A stretch of DNA of 5,002 bases from Nodosilinea sp. BSH.14 (GTDB lineage Bacteria; Cyanobacteriota; Cyanobacteriia; Phormidesmidales; Phormidesmidaceae): positions 1 to 5,002 of the forward strand of contig JALQST010000259.1 in assembly GCA_023264315.1 (NCBI GenBank). The letters run 5' to 3'. Shown here piece after piece: positions 1 to 3,703 of the stretch. The number at the start of each line of letters is the position of its first letter. Positions within the stretch are counted from its first letter, which is position 1. Below the pieces are notes generated by a model, which saw only the letters and a program-made list of their open reading frames with translations, was not told the DNA's origin and ran no database searches. A program made the position numbers and the translations under genes.

Positions 1-6
1 AAGATA

Positions 7-75
7 CCGCTCAGGCTGAGCTTGTCGAAGCCTTTTCACCGCCTTGTCATCCTTCGACAGGCTCAGGGTGAACGG
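7..75. repeat. Imperfect long inverted repeat, REP-like dispersed element
   Basis: Two arms of 25 bases, at 7-31 and 51-75, face each other across a 19-base spacer. About 20 of 25 positions are complementary, and the best block is CTGAGC-(T/C)-TGTCGAAG. The right arm carries CCTTCGACAGGCTCAGGGTG. From general knowledge, words of this kind (CTTCGACAGGCTCAG and relatives) recur as dispersed intergenic palindromes in many unrelated bacterial genomes. That makes a REP-like repeat more likely than a gene-specific site. No transposase is nearby. A transcript could fold into a stem-loop, but no T-tract follows, so it does not look like a classical terminator. The repeat identity is recalled, not searched. 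Confidence 0.6.
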
Positions 76-178
76 CCAATTTGCCAAAATGAGAATTGCT
101 GCTGGAAATGCCACCCCCTTGAAAACATCGGCCTTTCGTGAAAAGGTGAGGGCAGTATTCACGCCCCACCCCTGCGCC

Positions 179-586
179 ATGACCGTTGGTAATCCCGCCT
201 CCGACCCCGCCTTTGCCCAGCTCCGCGAACTGCGTTCCCTACTGCTGAAAGCTCACAAACACCTGATGGAGGCCGAAAAAGACGCCTATGAAGCCACCCA
301 CGGCCCCATTCCCCACAAGGGCGAATACCTGCGCCTCGTGCTGAGCCACGAGCAATTTAGCTGGCTACGGCCCATTTCGCAGTTCATTGTGCAAATAGAC
401 GAAGTGTTGATGGCCAAGCAGCCCCAGCCCCTTGTCCGAGCCGATGAACTCATGGTTGAAGCCCGTCACCTGCTCCAAACCACGGAAATTGGCCACGCTT
501 TCCAAGAAAGAAGCGCCCTAGCGGCCCAACGAGATCCAGAGATGGCCGCCATGGCGCTACGAATGGCAGAGTTATTGAATGCCTAG
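179..586 (+). CDS. Conserved hypothetical protein, 135 aa, helical
   Basis: I cannot name this protein. The product is soluble, with no signal peptide or membrane segment, and appears almost entirely helical. Residues 12-40 form an amphipathic helix (LRELRSLLLKAHKHLMEAEK). A His-Gly-Pro turn at 41-43 follows, then a Trp-containing block around 50-78 with the core FSWLRPISQFIVQIDEVL, and a C-terminal helical part at 86-135. The plan of a helix, a HGP turn, an (F)xWLRP block and an IDE helix resembles a small uncharacterised family I recall from proteobacteria and acidobacteria, but I know no function. The reading frame stays open upstream to a TTG at 44, but that extension runs through the palindromic repeat. 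I therefore chose ATG 179, which lies just ahead of the family-like region; ATG 89 is possible. No clear Shine-Dalgarno sequence precedes it. It is transcribed towards the 75-residue gene. Confidence 0.75.
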   Translation: MTVGNPASDPAFAQLRELRSLLLKAHKHLMEAEKDAYEATHGPIPHKGEYLRLVLSHEQFSWLRPISQFIVQIDEVLMAKQPQPLVRADELMVEARHLLQTTEIGHAFQERSALAAQRDPEMAAMALRMAELLNA

Positions 587-646
587 CCCGCTGGACGTCT
601 AAAATAATCCGGTGAAGGTGGCGCAGTGCAGGGGAACCTGGGGACG

Positions 647-874
647 TTATCCTAACATTACCAGATGGTGGGAACGGTCGTAGTGGACGCGGCCTCCATC
701 CACTAGCTCACACAGGCTATCGGCTAGGGGAGTCATGATTTCGCACATAGGCTCATGGAATTGCTGAGCGCATTCTTGGGCGAGTTCACAAATGCTGTAG
801 GCGTGGTCGGCCAGCAGGGCCATCACCAATTGCTGAAGGGAGGTCATGAAGGTTTGATCTGAAGAGTCAACCAT
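647..874 (-). CDS. Small hypothetical protein, 75 aa, possible winged-helix fold
   Basis: I do not recognise this gene. The product is 75 residues, soluble and helix-rich up to about residue 58. It ends in GGRVHYDRSHHLVMLG, which could be a beta-hairpin. The order helix (13-22), helix (27-38), helix (42-58), hairpin (60-74) would fit a minimal winged helix-turn-helix, but this is only shape reasoning. Four cysteines (29, 35, 44, 55) are spaced irregularly and do not form CxxC pairs, so a zinc site is not evident. The start is ATG 874-872. An in-frame TAG lies five codons upstream, so the protein cannot extend far. A near-perfect Shine-Dalgarno sequence (AGGAGGTGA, 903-895) lies 20 bases before the start, much further than usual. 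It converges with the 135-residue gene, leaving a 60-base gap. Confidence 0.65.
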   Translation of the reverse strand: MVDSSDQTFMTSLQQLVMALLADHAYSICELAQECAQQFHEPMCEIMTPLADSLCELVDGGRVHYDRSHHLVMLG

Positions 875-894
875 GAGTATATTTGCCTAACGCT

Positions 895-903
895 TCACCT
901 CCT
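895..903 (-). promoter_or_regulatory. Strong Shine-Dalgarno sequence at unusual distance
   Basis: Read on the minus strand this is AGGAGGTGA, complementary to the 16S rRNA 3' end. The only usable start codon of the 75-residue gene is 20 bases downstream, whereas spacing is normally about 5-10. No ATG, GTG or TTG lies at the usual distance. Just upstream on the same strand a two-codon frame (ATG GCC TAA) ends at the A of TAATAGGAGG. The site may be a real ribosome landing site working at a distance, or chance. Confidence 0.4.
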
Positions 904-921
904 ATTAGGCCATGGTCGCCC

Positions 922-935
922 AGGCCGCGCGGCCT
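922..935. repeat. Perfect 14-bp GC palindrome
   Basis: AGGCCGCGCGGCCT is identical to its reverse complement. As RNA it can form a 5-bp AGGCC/GGCCT stem with a GCGC loop. On the plus strand it is followed by TTTCTC, loosely terminator-like. On the minus strand it lies about 20 bases upstream of the Shine-Dalgarno sequence of the 75-residue gene. Either a leader structure or a protein site is possible. Confidence 0.5.
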
Positions 936-978
936 TTCTCACAAAGTTGATAACAAACCATAGGGTTCTTCACGGGCC

Positions 979-993
979 GTTAAGGGACTTAAC
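979..993. repeat. 15-bp palindrome GTTAAG-GGA-CTTAAC
   Basis: The half-sites GTTAAG and CTTAAC are perfect reverse complements around a 3-base centre. The AT-rich arms stand out in GC-rich surroundings. The short spacing suits a dimeric regulator or a tight hairpin. It does not match the NtcA (GTA-N8-TAC) or cyanobacterial LexA consensus as I know them. The role is unknown. Confidence 0.45.
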
Positions 994-1067
994 CTCGCTC
1001 TCAGTCTGGCCATCGCCCCTTGCCCCCGGTGCCCTCTCCATTCCCCTCAAGCCAAGTCTGCCACCGG

Positions 1068-1094
1068 ATCCTCCACCCCCCCAATCCTCCACCC
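1068..1094 (+). repeat. C-rich tract with 11-base direct repeat, 16-base period
   Basis: ATCCTCCACCC occurs at 1068-1078 and again at 1084-1094, separated by a C run. The surrounding strand (about 1010-1100) is strongly pyrimidine-rich. The repeat may reflect slippage in low-complexity DNA. Confidence 0.45.
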
Positions 1095-1204
1095 TCCGCA
1101 GGCATCATGGGGCCGACGGTAGCCGGTTCTGCCCCTTGTCGTCAGCCAGGGTGTAGGCCATGTCCCATCCTGTGTAAAGATGATAGGGCTGTGTAGATAT
1201 CGAT

Positions 1205-1230
1205 CTTCGCTAGTACATAGACAAGCGAAG
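1205..1230 (+). other. Hairpin in the probable ftrV leader
   Basis: CTTCGCT (1205-1211) and AGCGAAG (1224-1230) form a perfect 7-bp stem around a 12-base loop. GATC flanks both arms with a two-base offset. It ends 26 bases before the ftrV start codon. It lacks a T-tract and so is not a terminator. It could be an mRNA-stabilising or regulatory leader structure, or an operator. Confidence 0.4.
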
Positions 1231-1256
1231 GGATCCGAAAAGGCGAGTGTGTGCTT

Positions 1257-1493
1257 ATGGATGTTGGAAATCGAGTTCGCGTTAAAGAATCGGTTGTTTT
1301 TTACCACCACCCGCTGCACCGCAATGAAGCCTTTGACGCCAAAGGTTTAGAGGGTACGGTCGTGGGGCTGTTGAGTGATTACCAAGGCCGTCCCATCAGC
1401 CCCAATTTTCCCGTTCAGGTGGAGTTTGCCGTAGACGGTGCCAAGCGTCCCTTCCGCGCCCACCTCAAGGCGGATGAACTGGAGTTGCTGTAG
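1257..1493 (+). CDS. ftrV: Ferredoxin-thioredoxin reductase, variable chain
   Basis: FtrV is the small non-catalytic subunit of ferredoxin-thioredoxin reductase. It pairs with the 4Fe-4S catalytic chain (FtrC), which passes electrons from photosystem I-reduced ferredoxin to thioredoxin and so links light to redox control of enzymes. The subunit itself is an SH3-like beta-barrel without cofactor. Family features visible here are the N-terminal VGNRVRVKESVVFYHHP (residues 3-19), HRNEAFDAKGLEGTV (21-35), QGRPISPNFPVQVEF (43-57) and the ending FRAHLKADELELL (66-78). At 78 residues it matches the usual cyanobacterial size of roughly 75. I chose ATG 1257 because homologues start just before the VG(D/N)RV motif. 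An in-frame GTG at 1251 would add two residues and sits closer to a weak AAGG. ftrC is not in the window, which is usual because the two genes are commonly unlinked. The gene converges with the 77-residue gene, leaving 27 bases. Confidence 0.95.
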   Translation: MDVGNRVRVKESVVFYHHPLHRNEAFDAKGLEGTVVGLLSDYQGRPISPNFPVQVEFAVDGAKRPFRAHLKADELELL

Positions 1494-1520
1494 CGATGCA
1501 CCAGTTAGGCCAGCCTTGCT

Positions 1521-1754
1521 TTAGCCGCCCCCACGTCCACTGAACCAAGCCAATAGGTTGAGTTCACACCGCATTTGGGCTAGGGTGGCGCGATTTTCAG
1601 CGGCCATTTGGTCATACCACTGGCAGTAGGCCGTGAAGTTTTCCCGGTGCTCTACCTCAAGACGAAAATGCTGGGCCGCTTGATGCAGCACCAGATACTC
1701 AGTCACGTCCTGGGGAGACGCTAGGGATCGAGGGCGCAGATATTCAAAGAGCAT
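1521..1754 (-). CDS. Conserved hypothetical protein, 77 aa
   Basis: I cannot give a function. The product is a soluble, charged, mostly helical protein. It has an N-terminal RPRSLASPQDVTEYLVLHQA segment (residues 7-26), a central helix rich in Glu/Gln with aromatic residues (AYCQWYDQMAAENRATLAQM, 42-61), and a tail ending in LNLLAWFSGRGGG (65-77). The RPRS-ASP start, YCQWY core and LxxWFSGR end look like a small family I associate with cyanobacteria, from memory only. ATG 1754 was chosen. The frame extends to a TTG at 1781, giving 86 residues, but the extra residues are low in complexity (MPTPTPSAV) and lack a ribosome site. It lies 106 bases downstream of the DUF423 gene on the same strand, so co-transcription is possible. 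Confidence 0.75.
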   Translation of the reverse strand: MLFEYLRPRSLASPQDVTEYLVLHQAAQHFRLEVEHRENFTAYCQWYDQMAAENRATLAQMRCELNLLAWFSGRGGG

Positions 1755-1804
1755 CACAGCAGAGGGAGTGGGCGTGGGCAATCCGTCTTGGGGGCTATCA
1801 TAGC

Positions 1805-1844
1805 TTGCCCCTGGGCCGTTCGCCCTAGGTCATGGATGGGGCAA
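1805..1844. repeat. Inverted repeat between the two minus-strand genes
   Basis: TTGCCCC (1805-1811) and GGGGCAA (1838-1844) are perfect 7-base complements. Inside them GGGC (1813-1816) and GCCC (1822-1825) form a second, smaller stem. The structure lies in the gap after the DUF423 stop codon on the minus strand. It could weaken read-through or stabilise an mRNA end. No T-tract follows on either strand. Confidence 0.35.
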
Positions 1845-1860
1845 CAACCAAGCCGATGGA

Positions 1861-2256
1861 TTAGGTGGGGGAGGACGATCCTAACCAAGCGGCCACCGCC
1901 AAACAGCCCCAGCCTACTATCAGCGCCCCACCGCCCAAGGGGGCAACGGCTCCAAGCAGGCCGACTCCCGACAGGCTGAGGGCATAGAGACTGCCCGAAA
2001 AAATCACGGTGCCTACCACCAAGGCCCATCCCCCCGCTACGAGCCAGGTAGCATGGCCAAGGGAGGATCGCAGAGCCAGGGCCACCACCGCCAGGGTGAG
2101 GGCATGGTACATCTGATAGCGGGATCCGGTTTCAAACACCTCCAGCAGCCGAGGGGTGATTTGCCCCCGTAGGGCGTGGGTGGCAAAGGCTCCGGCGGCA
2201 ACGGCGGTGCCCCCCAACAGGGCGGCGAGGGCAAAAAAGAGACGATCTAGGGTCAT
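1861..2256 (-). CDS. DUF423 family (YgdD/TMEM256-like) membrane protein
   Basis: This is a small integral membrane protein of 131 residues, close to the family's usual size of about 120-130. The family is widespread in bacteria and has a eukaryotic relative, TMEM256; its molecular role is not established. Visible family hallmarks are GAFATHALR (22-30, for the usual GAFGAHAL), FETGSRYQMYHAL (41-53), FSGSLYALSLSG (86-97) and APLGGGALIVGW (105-116). Hydrophobic stretches at about 5-25, 50-63, 71-91 and 97-124 suggest four membrane segments in the cytoplasmic or thylakoid membrane. The start is ATG 2256-2254, immediately before the first hydrophobic segment, with no good Shine-Dalgarno sequence. 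A possible -10 (TAAAAT, 2290-2285 on the minus strand) lies upstream. It is divergent from chlG and upstream of the 77-residue gene. Confidence 0.93.
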   Translation of the reverse strand: MTLDRLFFALAALLGGTAVAAGAFATHALRGQITPRLLEVFETGSRYQMYHALTLAVVALALRSSLGHATWLVAGGWALVVGTVIFSGSLYALSLSGVGLLGAVAPLGGGALIVGWGCLAVAAWLGSSSPT

Positions 2257-2311
2257 GGCGGCGACGGGGGACTGAGGTACTTTGATTTTAGGGGAGTGGG
2301 CGGAAAGGTTT

Positions 2312-2321
2312 CCCCTAGGGG
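2312..2321. repeat. Palindrome CCCCTAGGGG in the divergent promoter region
   Basis: This is a 10-bp perfect palindrome about 12 bases upstream of the candidate chlG -10 box, overlapping or abutting the poor -35. Its place suggests an operator, but CCTAG-type words are common in this GC-rich DNA, so chance is a real alternative. Confidence 0.35.
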
Positions 2322-2359
2322 CGAGGGCTCGGCATAATAAACAGAGTTTTGCAGAGTTG

Positions 2360-2380
2360 TTCCATCGCTATTTCCATCGC
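2360..2380 (+). repeat. Tandem TTCCATCGC, 12-base period, chlG leader
   Basis: TTCCATCGC occurs at 2360-2368 and at 2372-2380, one start every 12 bases. The pair lies 30-50 bases before the chlG start codon, downstream of the candidate promoter. It could be a paired regulator site or an RNA leader element. No known cyanobacterial box is recognised. Confidence 0.4.
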
Positions 2381-2410
2381 AGTTGTAGTAGGTATTAGGT
2401 ATATCGCACC

Positions 2411-3436
2411 ATGGCAGACCCATCCGCTCCAGTGTCCCCAGAGGAGAGTCGTCAGGACTTGGCCTCCGAAGCCGCTACCCCCACGGAGGAGGGCAGCACC
2501 GCCCGCCAGCTCTTGGGGATGAAGGGGGCCAAGGCAGGCGAAACGTCGATTTGGAAAATTCGCCTGCAACTGATGAAGCCCATCACCTGGATTCCCCTGA
2601 TTTGGGGGGTGGTTTGCGGGGCCGCTTCCGGTGGCGAATTCCGCTGGAGCTTAGAATGTGTGCTGATTTCGGCGGCCTGTATGTTGATGTCGGGGCCGCT
2701 GCTGACGGGCTATACCCAAACCCTGAACGACTTTTACGACCGCGAAATCGACGCCATTAACGAGCCCTACCGCCCGATTCCCTCTGGGGCTATCTCCGTC
2801 CCCCAGGTGGCCACGCAGATTGTGGTGCTGCTGGCGGCGGGGGTGGCCGTGGCCTACGGGTTAGACCGCTGGGCGGGGCACAGTTTCCCCACCATCACCG
2901 CCCTAGCCCTGGGCGGGTCCGTCGTGTCCTATATCTATTCCGCACCACCCCTGAAGCTGAAGCAAAACGGCTGGCTGGGCAACTATGCCCTGGGGGCCAG
3001 CTACATTGCCCTCCCCTGGTGGGCGGGTCATGCCCTGTTTGGGGATTTAACCTGGAACATTGTCGTTCTGACGCTGTTTTACAGTTTGGCGGGGCTGGGC
3101 ATTGCCGTGGTCAACGACTTTAAGAGCGTGGAGGGCGATCGCCAGATGGGTCTGAAGTCCTTACCGGTGATGTTTGGGGTCAGTGCTGCGGCATGGATTT
3201 GCGTGCTGATGATCGATATTTTTCAGGGCGGAGTTGCCGCCTATCTGATGGCCATTCACCAAAACCTCTATGCGATTTTGCTGATCCTGCTGATCATCCC
3301 CCAGATCACCTTCCAGGATATGTACTTCCTGCGGGATCCCCTCAAAAACGATGTGAAATATCAAGCCAGTGCCCAGCCCTTTCTAGTACTGGGCATGTTA
3401 GTAACCGGGCTAGCCCTGGGCCATGCCGGACTCTAG
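2411..3436 (+). CDS. chlG: Chlorophyll a synthase (UbiA-family prenyltransferase)
   Basis: ChlG esterifies chlorophyllide a with phytyl or geranylgeranyl diphosphate, the last step of chlorophyll a synthesis, in the thylakoid membrane. The two Asp-rich UbiA motifs are intact: NDFYDREIDAINEP (106-119) and NDFKSVEGDRQMG (235-247). These bind the diphosphate through magnesium. Other ChlG-typical blocks are ARQLLGMKGAKAGE (31-44), QLMKPITWIPLIWG (53-66), YRPIPSGAISV (120-130), SYIYSAPPLKLKQNGWLGNY (173-192) and the C-terminal KYQASAQPFLVLGMLVTG (316-333). About nine hydrophobic segments are visible between 57 and 340, as expected for UbiA enzymes. At 341 residues it is slightly longer than the roughly 325 I recall for Synechocystis. 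The extra length is an acidic, Ser/Thr/Pro-rich N-terminus (1-30) before the conserved region. ATG 2411 is the only sensible start. Only a weak AGG (2397-2399) precedes it. It is divergent from DUF423. Confidence 0.99.
   Translation: MADPSAPVSPEESRQDLASEAATPTEEGSTARQLLGMKGAKAGETSIWKIRLQLMKPITWIPLIWGVVCGAASGGEFRWSLECVLISAACMLMSGPLLTGYTQTLNDFYDREIDAINEPYRPIPSGAISVPQVATQIVVLLAAGVAVAYGLDRWAGHSFPTITALALGGSVVSYIYSAPPLKLKQNGWLGNYALGASYIALPWWAGHALFGDLTWNIVVLTLFYSLAGLGIAVVNDFKSVEGDRQMGLKSLPVMFGVSAAAWICVLMIDIFQGGVAAYLMAIHQNLYAILLILLIIPQITFQDMYFLRDPLKNDVKYQASAQPFLVLGMLVTGLALGHAGL
3134..3143. repeat. HIP1 decamer GGCGATCGCC
   Basis: This is a perfect copy of the highly iterated palindrome of cyanobacteria, at the codons for the EGDRQ part of the second ChlG motif. 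HIP1 is strongly over-represented in many cyanobacterial genomes, so it supports the taxonomic placement. It is the only full copy I noticed in the window. Confidence 0.85.
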
Positions 3437-3454
3437 GCCCAGGTTGTGGCCTAG
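3433..3454 (+). terminator. Hairpin at the chlG stop codon, possible weak terminator
   Basis: CTAGGCC (3433-3439) pairs perfectly with GGCCTAG (3448-3454) around an 8-base loop, and the left arm includes the TAG stop. An alternative fold pairs TGTGGCC (3445-3451) with GGCCACA (3473-3479), so the two are mutually exclusive. No T-tract follows either one, which argues against a standard intrinsic terminator. An mRNA 3'-end stabiliser is as likely. Confidence 0.3.
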
Positions 3455-3468
3455 GCGGCATCACGACG

Positions 3469-3624
3469 CAGGGGCCACAGAACTGTCTGGGTCGGCCAAG
3501 TCCTAGAAACCTCAGGTCTGACCTTCCAACCCTTGAAGAAATACCAGAAACCCCCTAAAGTGCTCTTTAGCTTAGTTGGCTATGGGTGACGATTCTCACC
3601 TGTGGCCCCAGGGGCCGAGAACTG
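3469..3624 (+). repeat. Short direct repeat flanking the chlG-PBP gap
   Basis: CAGGGGCCACAGAACTG (3469-3485) recurs as CAGGGGCCGAGAACTG (3609-3624), one base shorter and with one further change. TGTGGCC also appears twice, at 3445-3451 and 3601-3607. The second CAGGGGCC copy completes a GGCCCC-A-GGGGCC palindrome at 3604-3616. Only the two 16-17-base copies are the repeat; the bases between them are unrelated. The meaning is unknown. Confidence 0.4.
3533..3570 (+). promoter_or_regulatory. Candidate promoter and overlapping palindrome upstream of the PBP gene
   Basis: TTGAAG (3533-3538) and TAAAGT (3556-3561) each match the sigma-70 -35 and -10 consensus at 4 of 6 positions and are exactly 17 bases apart. 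A perfect inverted repeat CTAAAG-TGCT-CTTTAG (3555-3570) covers the -10 box and the expected transcription start. It could be an operator. The implied leader to the start codon at 3704 is about 135 bases, which is long. Both parts are modest matches by eye. Confidence 0.3.
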
Positions 3625-3703
3625 CGCCGAGGGTGAAGAAGGGCGTCGTTGGGTTGGGTGCAGGTCTGGGTTTAGTGCTGACGTGGTAGAGGGCCGCACA
3701 ACA

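Larger units (their letters stand above)
875..1256. other. 382-base gene-free region between the 75-aa gene and ftrV
   Basis: This stretch is the divergent upstream region of the minus-strand 75-residue gene and ftrV. I see no credible coding sequence. The open frames here give low-complexity Pro/Ser-rich or Arg/Thr-rich translations with no family resemblance. It holds a GC palindrome (922-935), a GTTAAG/CTTAAC palindrome (979-993), a C-rich tract with a direct repeat (1068-1094) and a hairpin near ftrV (1205-1230). No sigma-70-type promoter pair stood out for either gene. Confidence 0.7.
2257..2410. promoter_or_regulatory. Divergent promoter region, DUF423 gene and chlG
   Basis: These 154 bases separate two outward-reading genes. 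Towards chlG, CATAAT (2333-2338) is a 5/6 match to a sigma-70 -10 box. A poor -35 (TTTCCC, 2309-2314) lies 18 bases before it, giving a leader of roughly 65-70 bases. Towards DUF423, TAAAAT (2290-2285, minus strand) is a possible -10 without a convincing -35. A perfect palindrome CCCCTAGGGG (2312-2321) lies between the two. The chlG leader carries TTCCATCGC twice, at 2360-2368 and 2372-2380. The promoter boxes are consensus matches by eye. Confidence 0.4.

Noticed and set aside
44..178. N-terminal extension of the 135-residue protein from TTG 44
   Set aside because: It translates the palindromic repeat and lacks a ribosome site; the family-like region begins after ATG 179.
628..639. CAGG-GGAA-CCTG mini-hairpin as a terminator for the convergent genes
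   Set aside because: Only 4 base pairs with no T-tract; too weak to call.
647..874. Toxin-antitoxin or other small-gene defence pair
   Set aside because: The small genes are convergent or isolated, do not overlap, and show no toxin or antitoxin motifs.
947..1156. Plus-strand open frame with a Pro/Ser-rich product
   Set aside because: The composition follows from the C-rich tract, the start is TTG, and no family resemblance or ribosome site is seen.
1047..1319. Minus-strand open frame overlapping the ftrV start
   Set aside because: It overlaps a certain gene on the opposite strand and its product has no recognisable features.
1754..2029. Minus-strand frame and a plus-strand frame at 1788-1979 over the DUF423 gene
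   Set aside because: Both are out-of-frame or antisense readings of the DUF423 gene and its flank; Arg/Pro/Gly-rich products are typical of shadows in GC-rich DNA.
2315..2569. Antisense frame over the chlG start, and frames at 2551-2760, 3161-3364 and 3193-3558 over chlG
   Set aside because: Each overlaps the firmly identified chlG gene and shows no family signature.
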